From Labilibaculum sp. (lineage in GTDB: Bacteria; Bacteroidota; Bacteroidia; Bacteroidales; Marinifilaceae), in the NCBI GenBank assembly GCA_016342745.1, contig JAEINT010000015.1:1-64000 (forward strand): 64,000 nt of DNA, read 5' to 3'. The notes beneath the pieces are model-generated. The model was not told the origin of the DNA. It worked only from the letters and a program-made list of their open reading frames with translations, and did not search any database. Made by a program: the position numbers and the translations under genes. The stretch's first letter is position 1. Each line of letters starts with the position of its first letter. Positions 1 to 9,800 of the stretch are shown piece after piece.

Positions 1-50
1 GTATTCACAGCCCAACAGATGATAACAGGCGGATATATTTCAAAACAAGT

Positions 51-75
51 AACGAAACATATCGCCATACCGTTG
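51..75. repeat. Upstream cassette-like repeat unit
   Basis: The unit begins AACG (51-54) and ends ACCGTTG (69-75), so AACG can pair with CGTT (71-74). The same AACG-spacer-ACCGTTG layout recurs at 638-664 just after the next gene. Position 72-81 (GTTGTAATGC) is also the exact reverse complement of 641-650. The paired units look like the ends of a mobile or recombining gene cassette. This is inferred from layout only; no known attC consensus was matched. Confidence 0.45.
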
Positions 76-96
76 TAATGCATTAAAAAAAAATAC

Positions 97-636
97 ATGA
101 GAATATTTTTAACACTATTAATTTGTTTCTGCTCTATTTCTGGCTTCAGCCAAGATCAACTTGAACAGTGTACAACACCTATCTATGATGAATACTTCCA
201 TCTTCCTCATGGGTTAAATGGGTATTTTGATTTCGAACAAGGATTAGCTTGTTCGAAAGAATCTAATAAACCTAATTTGGTTTGTTTTGTGGGACACCTT
301 TCTGTTAATTCAAGGAAAATGGAAGCTTATGTATGGTCAGATCCAGAAATCTTAAAATTATTGCGTGAAAAGTTTATAATAACAGCTCTATACACTGATG
401 ATAAATCCCAGTTACTTCAGGAAAAACAAATTAAGTCTAAGATTAATGGGAAATTGCTAAAAAGAATTGGAGACAAGGCTCTCTACTACCAAGAGTTAAA
501 GTTTAAGGGGAATTCACAACCAGCTTACTTTATTATGAACTCAAAAGAAGAATTATTGGCTGAACCTTATTTTTATGATTTATCTATTGATTCATACAAG
601 AAATTTCTAGAAAAAGGGTTGAAAAATTTTAAGTAA
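97..636 (+). CDS. Secreted thioredoxin-like protein, DsbD C-terminal-domain type, active-site Cys lost
   Basis: A 179-aa protein with an N-terminal signal peptide (residues 1-18, ending GFSQ). Residues 43-179 follow the thioredoxin-like C-terminal domain of Bacteroidota DsbD (thiol:disulfide interchange protein): YFDFEQGLA, MEAYVWSDPEIL, ALYTDDK, the cis-Pro region NSQPAYFIM (Pro142) and the C-terminal FLEKGLKNF. Where the family has CxxC (GCVNCR) this protein reads LSVNSR, so both active-site cysteines are serine (Ser69, Ser72). It cannot do dithiol exchange at that site. The DsbD membrane and N-terminal domains are absent, so it is a free-standing exported domain. Cys25, Cys52 and Cys63 remain. 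It may be a binding or decoy protein, or a decaying gene; the intact reading frame argues against simple decay. It is flanked by cassette-like repeats. Confidence 0.75.
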   Translation: MRIFLTLLICFCSISGFSQDQLEQCTTPIYDEYFHLPHGLNGYFDFEQGLACSKESNKPNLVCFVGHLSVNSRKMEAYVWSDPEILKLLREKFIITALYTDDKSQLLQEKQIKSKINGKLLKRIGDKALYYQELKFKGNSQPAYFIMNSKEELLAEPYFYDLSIDSYKKFLEKGLKNFK

Positions 637-637
637 A

Positions 638-664
638 AACGCATTACAACAAAAGTAACCGTTG
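638..664. repeat. Downstream cassette-like repeat/hairpin
   Basis: AACG (638-641) pairs with CGTT (660-663) and TTAC (644-647) with GTAA (655-658), leaving a small bulge and an AACAAAA loop. This gives an imperfect hairpin directly after the stop codon. It shares AACG...ACCGTTG with 51-75, and 641-650 is the perfect inverted copy of 72-81. It resembles recombination-site hairpins at cassette ends, but it could also act as an mRNA 3' end. Confidence 0.45.
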
Positions 665-697
665 CACAATCAACTAATATTTCTAAGAAATAAGATA

Positions 698-739
698 AAA
701 GCCTTAAATGTTTGTGGATTCACAAGCTTTTAAGGCTTT
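698..739. terminator. Long hairpin, probable bidirectional terminator
   Basis: AAAGCCTTAAA (698-708) pairs with TTTAAGGCTTT (729-739). An inner stem TTGTG/CACAA (712-716/721-725) sits around a GATT loop, and a T-rich tail follows. It lies between the plus-strand thioredoxin-like gene and the end of the minus-strand transposase remnant, so it could serve both. Confidence 0.65.
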
Positions 740-774
740 ACTTTTTCAGTTAATAAGTTGTAGATTTTGAATTA

Positions 775-1135
775 TTAAGTGCTTAAAACGGGTTTGAGTA
801 AGCCAAATATGCTTTTTAAAATAGCGAAATGACTAATCGCCTGATTGGTCATTGTTTCAGCTGTTTTACTCATAAATTTCAACATCTTTTTAAGATTATA
901 AGCAGTAGCTGACATGTGCATCACCTTGTTTGCCTGTGCAATCCCAATGGTGTTGATTTTCCGAAGTCCCATAAACTGGGTTAAAGTTCCAAAAATAGGT
1001 TCGACTGTTGATTGTCGCTTCCCTTTCATTCTCCTTCCAAATTTACTACGTACTCTTTTGTTGTTTCGCTCATAATGCTCTTTGTAAACGGTAATACCGA
1101 TCTTTTTCTCAAAACCTTTACCAATGTAATGAGTT
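775..1135 (-). pseudogene. IS1182-like transposase, C-terminal remnant
   Basis: An ATG at 1029 opens an 84-aa frame, but the same frame reads back to about 1135 as recognisable transposase (HYIGKGFEKKIGITVYKEHY, then KRVRSKFGRRMKGKRQSTVEP). An in-frame stop lies just upstream, near 1144, and homology is lost. The KRQSTVEPIFGTL and MGLRKINT segments and the TAYNLKKMLKF segment are typical of the C-terminal DDE domain of IS1182/IS4-type transposases, where the Glu of STVEP is the catalytic acid. Only about 120 of an expected 450-550 residues remain and there is no upstream catalytic region, so it is inactive. No terminal inverted repeats or target duplication were found. Confidence 0.8.
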
Positions 1136-1311
1136 GATATATTTTAATTCCGACAAACTGATCAATTGGAATAATAAACGAATTGACTTGTATTGATTAA
1201 GTTATCATACGATTTCTAACTTGTCCTTGACATTGAATCTTTAGGCGAAACTTAAGTTTGCTTACATGCTTTATAATTATTGCTTTTTTAAAACGGTCTA
1301 TTAGGATTAAC

Positions 1312-1319
1312 TATATTTG
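1312..1319 (+). promoter_or_regulatory. Bacteroidota -7 promoter box for the LytTR operon
   Basis: TATATTTG matches the Bacteroidota -7 consensus TAnnTTTG exactly. A T-run (1284-1289) sits where the -33 element would be. It places transcription start around 1326, which makes the ATG at 1347 the start and excludes an upstream in-frame start at 1317. Confidence 0.6.
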
Positions 1320-1346
1320 CAGCAGGGTATTGAAAAACCAGCGCAC

Positions 1347-2108
1347 ATGGAAGTTATAATAATAGAGGATGAAATTTTATTGGCCGAGGAGTTAAAAAAC
1401 GAACTAGAAGCCATTGATCTATCTATACGGGTTATTAAGCAATTAAGTAACGTAGCCGATAGTATTGAATGGCTTAGCCATAATAAGTGTGATTTAATTT
1501 TTTCGGATATTGAATTAACTGACGGAAATTCATTTACCATTTTTAAAACTCTTGATATAAATATTCCTGTTGTTTTTACTACAGCCTATAATCAATACGC
1601 CATTAAAGCTTTCGAAACAAATAGTATAGGTTATATACTTAAACCAATAGAAGGTAAAGATCTGCAAAAGGTTTTGAATAAATTCAATCAAAATCAGTTA
1701 AGCAATCCCATGTTAAACCAATTAATGGATCAGCTAACTGCAAATAAACCCCAAAAGCAAACCTCACCCTATTTAAACCGTTTAATTTTATCATTGGGTA
1801 ATGTTCAAAAACCGGTATCTATAGATAAAATCATCTACTTTATGGCTGATGACAGATACTTATTTGCCATAACAGAAGAAGGCAAAAAGTATTACTATGA
1901 TGCTACGCTAACACAATTAGAGAATGAATTAAATCCCGATCTATTTTTCAGAGCCAACCGACGCTATTTTATTAACAAACATTTTATTAGTGAAATTAAA
2001 ACCATTAGTCGTAGCCGATTGCTTATTAAAATGACTGAAGGTGTTAGTGACGAAATTGTGGTGAGTTATTCTAGAAGTAAAGAATTTAAAAAGTGGATTG
2101 TTAGCTGA
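1347..2108 (+). CDS. LytTR-family response regulator
   Basis: A 253-aa cytoplasmic DNA-binding regulator. Residues 1-120 are a CheY-like receiver (acidic pocket EDE near residues 7-9, phospho-acceptor Asp54 in FSDIEL, Thr in FTTAYN, Lys in ILKPIEG). Residues about 145-250 are a LytTR DNA-binding domain (RLILSLGNVQKPVSIDKIIYF, then RANRRYFINKHFI). The start at 1347 fits the receiver's first strand and the promoter box just upstream. The stop codon overlaps the ATG of the kinase gene by one base (TGATG), so the pair is translationally coupled. The kinase is its likely partner. The uptake operon downstream, on the same strand, is a plausible target; that is inference. Confidence 0.9.
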   Translation: MEVIIIEDEILLAEELKNELEAIDLSIRVIKQLSNVADSIEWLSHNKCDLIFSDIELTDGNSFTIFKTLDINIPVVFTTAYNQYAIKAFETNSIGYILKPIEGKDLQKVLNKFNQNQLSNPMLNQLMDQLTANKPQKQTSPYLNRLILSLGNVQKPVSIDKIIYFMADDRYLFAITEEGKKYYYDATLTQLENELNPDLFFRANRRYFINKHFISEIKTISRSRLLIKMTEGVSDEIVVSYSRSKEFKKWIVS

Positions 2109-3628
2109 TGTATAAAATACTATTTAATAAATGGAATACCATTGCACTACTCCTTTTGGTAATTACATTTTCCTTCGGAACATATTGGATCAGGCAAAAG
2201 GTACAACTACAGTCAAATGATGTAAGTCAATCTATCATTCAAGGCAGCACCAGAGGTTATCAAAAATTTTTGAATCATTATTTTGATAATTACAGTCATA
2301 TTTTGCAGCAATTGGATTATGTATGGCAAACCCAAAAAAAAGGAGAAACTGATATACAGGATAGACTAAATGTGCTATTAAATGGAGATAGTACCATTGT
2401 TGCCTTTGCAGTGATAGAAAATAAAAAATGGTGGAAAATTCAAAAGGACAGTTCTTTGCTTCCTTTTGATGAAATGGAGAAATTATTACGCTCTTCCAAA
2501 CCAAATGGTCAAACTACTTGTATTCTTCAGGAGCGTTTTTTATTTATTAAAGGGAAGTCCGAAAATCCTATCTATAATAGTGGTGTATTAATTGATTTGC
2601 ATCGCATGCACCAAATGTTTATTTGGGACAACATATACACATCAGTATACCAGGTCATTATCAATCAAAACCAGCAGTGTATTTATCATCCTGAAATAGA
2701 ATTGGTGGGTAAGCATTATACCTTACCCGCTTTTTTATTCACGGGAGAGAGCGATCAACATACCCCATTCGATACTCTACACATAACCCAATCTACCTAT
2801 CTGCAATTGCCCGTTTACAAAAAATATAGCCCGATGTTATATATGGGTGACCAGTGGCTTGTGTTAAGTGTATCTCCAGGATTCGAAGTCCAGGATATAA
2901 TTACCAAACAGGAACTTAATATGTTACTATTGTTCCTACTGTTTATTATCACCTTACTAGGCATATTAATTTTTGGTATTGTGCATTGGAAGAGAGAATT
3001 TTTACTTCGATCCTCTGCAGAACAAGAAACATTAAATTTGATGCTGAAACATGAAAAGCAAAAAAGCGATACCATATCTATTAAACTAGAGTTGTTACGA
3101 TCAGGCTTAAACTCTCATTTTATGTTTAACTCTTTAGGTACAGTTAAAGCATTACTAAGTAAGGATGATAAAATAGCGCGAGGAATGTTATCAAATCTTT
3201 CGCACCTATATCGTTATCAATTGCGCATTGAAGGTGAGCCAATGGTTACCTTACAAGAAGAGCTTACATTTACACAAATCTACGTTGATGTTATTAACTT
3301 ACGAATGAGTTCATCCATTCAAATGAACATCACTAACTTGCCCAATTATTTGGAGAATAAAGTACTACCTATTTCTTTGCAATTATTAATAGAAAACTGT
3401 ATAAAGCACAACATTGCTTCTGTGAAACATCCATTATTAATTACCATTGAAGTGAAAGAAGAACGAATTTTTGTAATTAATGATTTACGTCCGAAAGTGG
3501 CTATTGTTGAAACCAACGGAAAAGGCTTAATGAATTTAAATACACGTTATTCAATAATAACACAACAAGAATGTACATTCAAACAAGAAAATAATCAATT
3601 CATAGCATCTATCCCCCTAATAAACTAA
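2108..3628 (+). CDS. LytS/YehU-type sensor histidine kinase
   Basis: A 506-aa inner-membrane kinase. A first membrane helix (about residues 11-29) precedes an extracytoplasmic sensor region of about 240 residues; a second helix (about 273-293) follows. The cytoplasmic part has the His_kinase dimerisation segment with phospho-His337 in LNSHFMFNSL and an HATPase domain (LLIENCIKHNI, then GKGLMNLNTRY as the ATP-lid glycine box). This is the standard partner of LytTR regulators, and the overlap with the upstream gene supports that. The sensor region is not recognisable, so the signal is unknown. Confidence 0.9.
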   Translation: MYKILFNKWNTIALLLLVITFSFGTYWIRQKVQLQSNDVSQSIIQGSTRGYQKFLNHYFDNYSHILQQLDYVWQTQKKGETDIQDRLNVLLNGDSTIVAFAVIENKKWWKIQKDSSLLPFDEMEKLLRSSKPNGQTTCILQERFLFIKGKSENPIYNSGVLIDLHRMHQMFIWDNIYTSVYQVIINQNQQCIYHPEIELVGKHYTLPAFLFTGESDQHTPFDTLHITQSTYLQLPVYKKYSPMLYMGDQWLVLSVSPGFEVQDIITKQELNMLLLFLLFIITLLGILIFGIVHWKREFLLRSSAEQETLNLMLKHEKQKSDTISIKLELLRSGLNSHFMFNSLGTVKALLSKDDKIARGMLSNLSHLYRYQLRIEGEPMVTLQEELTFTQIYVDVINLRMSSSIQMNITNLPNYLENKVLPISLQLLIENCIKHNIASVKHPLLITIEVKEERIFVINDLRPKVAIVETNGKGLMNLNTRYSIITQQECTFKQENNQFIASIPLIN

Positions 3629-4013
3629 CAACTAACTAATACAACCTTACACCATCGCTTTTAACAAGTTAGCCTAATAACCTATCTGCTTTTTTGCTAA
3701 AATATTCTATTGATTCTCTTTCATATAAATTGTGTATATTGCGCCTCCTAAAAAAAATAGCAGTTTACATCTTAAATCAATACTTACATCCATAACCACA
3801 CTTACATCATAGCCCAGAAAAGCTTACTTATACTAACAATACAACAGGATAAATCTTAAAAAAAGTCCGTAACAGTCGAATAGCTTATCTATTACAATTC
3901 ACTTACTGAATGAATCTACATTTTCACTACACATATTTATCACTTCACTACAAAGCCTTTGTATAAGCTATTAAAAGCTAGTACACTTGTCGACAATAAA
4001 AAATATGTAATTG
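3629..4013. other. Intergenic region ahead of the uptake operon
   Basis: 385 bases with no gene. It is AT-rich and probably holds the promoter of the M16-SusCD operon. The one distinct element is the palindrome at 3949-3963. A TATATTGC near 3734 is one base off the -7 consensus. Confidence 0.5.
3949..3963. promoter_or_regulatory. Perfect 15-bp palindrome, putative operator
   Basis: TACAAAG-C-CTTTGTA has seven-base arms around one central base and lies about 50 bases before the protease ATG. It does not resemble LytTR direct-repeat sites, so another regulator, or none, may use it. Confidence 0.4.
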
Positions 4014-6818
4014 ATGAAGATTGTTTTCCAAATTATTATAAGTTGTTTGTTCTTATTACACACCATTTGTGCCAATGCACAATCCAACAAACAAACACCT
4101 ATCCCACTTAATCCCAAGGTAACCAAAAAACAGTTAGCCAATGGGTTGACTTATTACCTACAACAGAATTCCATTCCTGAAAATCAAATTCAGATGCGTA
4201 TGGTCATCAAGGCCGGATCAATTCTGGAAACAGAAGAACAACGCGGCTTTGCTCATTTCCTTGAGCATATGGTATTTAATGGTAGTACACATTTTCCTGA
4301 TAATACTTTAATTGATTATTTACAATCTATAGGTGTAGAGTTTGGTGCAGATTTAAATGCGTATACCGGCTATGACGAAACCGTCTATATGCTTCCGCTT
4401 CCTAACGGAGAAAAGCAAACACTAGATAAGGCTTTTTTATTTTTTAGCGACTTACTTTCCGGCTTAACATTAAGTACTGAAGCTATAGATAATGAGCGCA
4501 ATATAATTTTAGAAGAATGGCGCACCACAATTGGATTGAACCAGCGATTGAAGGACGCTATGTATCCATTACTTTACAACAACTCACGCTATCTTAATCG
4601 TCGTCCTATAGGATTAATGGAAGTAGTTACACAACAAGGAAATGATGAAGAATTGCGAAAATTTTATCGCTCTTGGTATCGTCCCGACTTAACCAGTTTT
4701 ATTGTTACAGGCGACTTTAATGAGGAAGAAATGGAGCAGCGAATTGAATCGATATTGGGTTCAATTGAAGTGAGTAAAGATGCACCTAAACGCAAGGACT
4801 ACTCGGTACCTTCGCACGATAAAACATTAGTGAAAATAATAAAAGACAAAGAGATTACCAGCACATCGGTAAAAATCATTCATAAGTTTCCTCATCGCGA
4901 AGAAAAAAACCTTGCCGATTTAAAACGCAGTGTGGTTAATATTATCTACACCTACATGGTTAATCAGCGACTTACTGAAATTGCTCAGCAAAAAGATGCT
5001 ACGTATATGTATGCACAATCATATGCTACAAGTGCTTCGGGTAATACAGATAGGTACATGTCTTTAGCCACAACAAAAGGCGATAAAATTATTGAAGGAT
5101 CAAAAGGGTTAATGCGTGAGCTATTTCGCATTAAAAAATTTGGTTTTAGTCAGGGAGAACTGGATAGAAAAAAGGAAATTCTATATAATGACTTTGTACA
5201 GACAGCTAAAGAGGAAGAAAAGCTAAGTTCAAAACAAATTATGGAAGCAATTTCTAACCATGTTATTTATGGCGAGGAAAACACCAGTATTTCCTTTAAA
5301 AAAGAGTTTGTACAGCAGGTTTTAAAAGAAATAACATTAGATGACATACAAACTCTGGTACATGAATATATTAACGTGTCAGAGAGTAATAGAGTAATCA
5401 TTGTAACAGCTCCTGAAAACGCCAATACTCCAAGCGAAGAAGAGATACTTACAGCATTAAAAAGTGTGGTAAATGATACCCTAACTCCGTATATCGATAT
5501 GGATGTGAATGAACCTTTGATGCATAAGGCTCCTGAAGCAGGTATAATCAAAAAAGAAACTTACTCCGATAAAATGGGCATTACTACACTTGAATTTGCC
5601 AATGGGGTAAGTGTTGCTCTGAAACCCACTGAATTTAAAAGTGATGAAATTCGCCTATCTGCTATGCGCGAAGGAGGTTACTCATTAGCACCTATCGAAA
5701 ATTTCGACAATGCATCCATGGCTTCAACATTGGTTAGCCAGGGAGGATTATCAAAATTCAATGCTTTACAAATAGAGCGACTTACTTCAGGTAAGCAAGT
5801 ATATGCGGCACCATACATAAATAGATACAACGAAGGAGTAACTGGTTTTTCATCACAAAATGATTTTGAGACCTTATTACAGTTAACTTATTTAACTTAT
5901 ACATCCCCTCGTAAGGATGTTGATAAATTTGAGCAGTTCATTGAAAATAAAAAGGAGTACAATAAGAATTCGTTAAATAACCCCGATTCTTATTTTACTG
6001 ATGGGATCAATAAAGTAATGATGCAAAATAGTCCTCGAACAGCTACATTACTAACTCCACTTGCACTTGATAAAATAAACCTTGATAAGGCCTTTGAATT
6101 TTATCAATCGCGATTTAAATCAGCTTATGGTACTCGCTTTTTTATAATCGGTAGTTTTAATGTTGATTCGATAAAGCCACTATTAGCAAAATACCTGGGT
6201 AGCTTACCTGGTGACAAAATATCAACAAAATATATCGACCATGGCATTCGTCCTCCAAAAGGTGAACACAAATACGATTTCCCAAGGAATATGGATGAAA
6301 AAACAAAGATGCTCATGCGATTTACCGGTAAGTATAAAGGAACGCAAAAGAGCCGCATTGAAATGGGCCTATTAAGTGATATTCTTACCATCAGGTTAAA
6401 CAAAAAATTACGTGAAGAAATTGGTGGCGTTTACTCTCCATATGCTGCATCAACTCTTTTACAAAGACCTTATGACAGTTATCGTATGGATGTTTATTTT
6501 ACTTGTTCTCCTATAAATTTAGATTCTTTAATTCAAGCTACATTTGGTGAAATTGACATCATGAAAAACAATATCTCAGAGGAAAATCTGAATAAAGTAA
6601 AAAAAGCTTGGCTTAAGAATCGCAAAGGCTCACTAAGGACCAATGGCTATTGGCGAAAGGTGCTCGAAAATCAATGGACACGAGGTGAAGACGCAAAGGA
6701 TTTTGAGAAATTTGAGAAACAGATACAAAATGTTACTGCCAAGCAATTAAGTAGTTTAGCGAAAAAATATTTAAACAAAAAAAATCATCTGGAATTTATA
6801 TTGAGTCCTCAAAATTAA
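4014..6818 (+). CDS. M16 family zinc metallopeptidase (pitrilysin/insulinase type)
   Basis: A 934-aa exported peptidase. A signal peptide (residues 1-22, ending CANAQ) precedes four M16-type half-domains. The inverted zinc motif HFLEH is at residues 81-85 (His81, Glu84, His85), with the downstream ligand glutamate in NERNIILEEW. The second half (about 500-934) keeps the fold but no zinc motif, as is normal in the family; GGVYSPYAA is the substrate-binding R/Y-type segment. I chose the ATG at 4014 rather than the TTG one codon earlier. It probably acts in the periplasm or at the outer membrane and trims imported oligopeptides. It is followed by SusC after only 31 bases, so it looks like the first gene of the operon. 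Confidence 0.92.
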   Translation: MKIVFQIIISCLFLLHTICANAQSNKQTPIPLNPKVTKKQLANGLTYYLQQNSIPENQIQMRMVIKAGSILETEEQRGFAHFLEHMVFNGSTHFPDNTLIDYLQSIGVEFGADLNAYTGYDETVYMLPLPNGEKQTLDKAFLFFSDLLSGLTLSTEAIDNERNIILEEWRTTIGLNQRLKDAMYPLLYNNSRYLNRRPIGLMEVVTQQGNDEELRKFYRSWYRPDLTSFIVTGDFNEEEMEQRIESILGSIEVSKDAPKRKDYSVPSHDKTLVKIIKDKEITSTSVKIIHKFPHREEKNLADLKRSVVNIIYTYMVNQRLTEIAQQKDATYMYAQSYATSASGNTDRYMSLATTKGDKIIEGSKGLMRELFRIKKFGFSQGELDRKKEILYNDFVQTAKEEEKLSSKQIMEAISNHVIYGEENTSISFKKEFVQQVLKEITLDDIQTLVHEYINVSESNRVIIVTAPENANTPSEEEILTALKSVVNDTLTPYIDMDVNEPLMHKAPEAGIIKKETYSDKMGITTLEFANGVSVALKPTEFKSDEIRLSAMREGGYSLAPIENFDNASMASTLVSQGGLSKFNALQIERLTSGKQVYAAPYINRYNEGVTGFSSQNDFETLLQLTYLTYTSPRKDVDKFEQFIENKKEYNKNSLNNPDSYFTDGINKVMMQNSPRTATLLTPLALDKINLDKAFEFYQSRFKSAYGTRFFIIGSFNVDSIKPLLAKYLGSLPGDKISTKYIDHGIRPPKGEHKYDFPRNMDEKTKMLMRFTGKYKGTQKSRIEMGLLSDILTIRLNKKLREEIGGVYSPYAASTLLQRPYDSYRMDVYFTCSPINLDSLIQATFGEIDIMKNNISEENLNKVKKAWLKNRKGSLRTNGYWRKVLENQWTRGEDAKDFEKFEKQIQNVTAKQLSSLAKKYLNKKNHLEFILSPQN

Positions 6819-6849
6819 TCCAGTAACAGAAAATAAATAGAATATAGCA

Positions 6850-9800
6850 ATGAAGTATAAACAAAAATATTTATCTCTATTTTTAATTACCTTGAGTTTG
6901 CTCTGCTTTTGTAATGGCACTGCAGAGGCGCAAGAGGTACAAACCGTAGAAGGTATTGTTACTGATGCAAAATCAGGCGAAAGCTTGATTGGAGTAACAG
7001 TGATCCTAAAAAACACTACTTCGGGAGTTATCACTAACTACGAGGGGCATTATACTTTTAGTGGTTTAGTATCCGAAAGTATTTTACAATTTTCATACAT
7101 AGGATACCAGACAAAAGAAATGCTGGTTGGTTCTAAAGCAATTATGGATATCCAATTAGAACCCGTTTCGCACGATTTGGAAGCTGTAGTTGTTTTTGGA
7201 GAGAACCAAAAAGATGTTCGCATGCTCACTGGTTCGGTAGGAAAAATAGATACTAAAGTATTTTCGTCAGGTACACCAGCCGGCTCTTTCGATCAACTAC
7301 TTCAAGGTCAGGTGGCTGGCTTAGCAATTCAATCAAGTGGAGAGCCTGGAGAAAAAGCAACCATCCGTATTCGTGGAAATAATTCACTAGGAATTAGAGC
7401 TAAAGATGATGCTGAGTTGGTTTCTGCCAATAGAGCAAATGAACCTTTATATATTTTAAATGGATCACATATTTCTTCCGATGTATTCAGTACTATCAAC
7501 CCTGATGACATTGTAGACATTCGGGTACTTAAGGATGGTCTATCGACTGTAGAATATGGAACTCGCGGGGCAAATGGAGTTATTGAAATTAAAACCAAAC
7601 GTGGTATTGTTGGAAAAACAGTATATAACATAAGATACCAGCATACTGTTAAGCCTATAGCCAATTTAGGTGGAATAGATTTGATGAAGTCGAAAGAAAA
7701 ATTGGCGCTTGAAAGAGAATTAGAAATCGTTTCGGGTTTGGGTTATATATACTCTCCAACACCAGGTGATTCAGAAGAAGAGATATTTATAAAAAACAGA
7801 AGATACAAGGCTTTAGAGTCGGTCAATACCAATTGGCAAAAAGAGTTATCACGAATTGCTCAAGTAAAAGATTTACAACTGAGCATGTCTGGTGGAGCCG
7901 ATGATACCCGTTATTATTTATCTGCTAGTTATTATAATGAACAAGGTGGATATAAAAATTCTTGGGCCAATCGTTTTACCACACGTTTTAATTTAGATCA
8001 CAACCTAAATAAAGATGTTTCAATAGGATTCGATTCTTCCGTTGGCCGTAGTAAACGATCAAAATCGAATACTACTCCAGCAAGTCTTATTTATACCTTA
8101 CAACCCTACGAAACAACTAATACTACTGATTTTATTGCTAGGAATCCTATCAACATCGGAGGGCAATATTTCGAAGATCCTTTTGAAGAGTTAGCAGGCC
8201 GCTACTCAGAATTAACTTCGTGGAGAGTAGATTTAAACACTAGATTAAATTGGATTGTTAATAAGGAATTAAACCTGAATGTAAAGCTTGGAATGACTTA
8301 TAATGATGGTGAAAACAACACTGTAAGCCTAGCGAATCGTGTAGTGGAACAAGCAGGAAAGATTAAAGGAAAAGGATCATTTGGTAAAAATGAATCTAAA
8401 TCATTAATATCTCGTGTAAATTTTAGCCTCGATTATAGTAAACACATCGGAGATCACTCCATAGCATTAAGTGCAGGATCTGAATATATACATACAAACA
8501 GTTGGGGGTTTGGATTTAATAGCACAGGAATATCGGATAAAGTAGACCCGGAAATTGGAGCAAATCCGAACGCTACAGTCTCAACTTCTAAATTTTACGA
8601 TGCCTTATTGGGATTTTATGCGCGTGGAAACTATAATTTTAATTCCAAATACAATGTAACCGGTTCATTTCGATATGATGGATCGTCAATACTACCTAAA
8701 GATAAACGCTTTGTTCCTGCATGGGGATTAGGTGCTGCGTGGAATGTTCAGAAAGAATCTTGGTTTGATGCATTTAGTATTTTCGATCAATTTAAACTTC
8801 GCGCATCCTATGGTGTAAATTATAATTCAGGAGGTATCCGACAAACATTGGGCCTACCCTTTTATGATTTTACCAATAGTAACACTTATAGAGGGAATCG
8901 TGTAATTAATTTGGTAGAATTCTGGAATTCGGATCTAAAGTTTGAACGCGCTAAGCAATGGAGTGTAGCACTCGACTTTGGTTTAAATAACCACCGTATC
9001 TATGGAACTATTGAAGGATATCTTAAAAACACAGATGACCTACTTGCCACAGTAGATATTCCAGCTTCCAATGGTTACTCTTCGTTATTGCGCAATATTG
9101 GCAAATTAAGAAATAAGGGAATTGAGATACAATTGAGTGCAGTAGCAATTCGTACAAATAGTTTTCGTTGGACTACCAGAGTAAACTTTGCTTACAACGA
9201 CAATGAAATTACTGATCTATACTTACAAGATGAAATTAAAGTAGGTAGTGAAGGATATTTCAAAGTTGGCGAACCGATAAATTCAGCTTATGTGAAACAT
9301 TGGGCCGGAGTAAATCCAGTAAACGGGATGCCATTATACTATGATGAAAATAAAAATCTAGTAACAGGTGGTGTTGCTCCTCAGGTTATTGGATTTGGGA
9401 CTTATACTCATCCTGCAACAGGAGGATTTACAAATATTTTTAACTATCACGACCTGGAAATATCAACATTATTTACCTACGCTTGGGGTGGTGTAAATTA
9501 CAACAACCTGAAAGCGCGTATGATAAGTAATGTCAAAAATGGAGAAATTCCATATGATGGGTTTATGAATGATATTTGGTTGAATCCAGGAGACGAAAAA
9601 CCACTGCCTTATCCTAAGTTCTTTTCTGACACCTCTGTAAACTCACTCTTTGTAGAGAATGCTTCATACGTAAGATGGAAGAATATTATCATCCGTTACA
9701 ACCTAAGTGATCATATAAAGATGAGAGGTATTTCAGCTTTTAAAATTACAGCTCAGGCTAATAACTTATTAACTTTTACCGGTTATGAAGGAATTGATCC

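Noticed and set aside
1317-1346. Upstream in-frame start for the LytTR regulator
   Set aside because: It overlaps the -7 promoter box at 1312-1319, and the receiver fold begins at the ATG at 1347.
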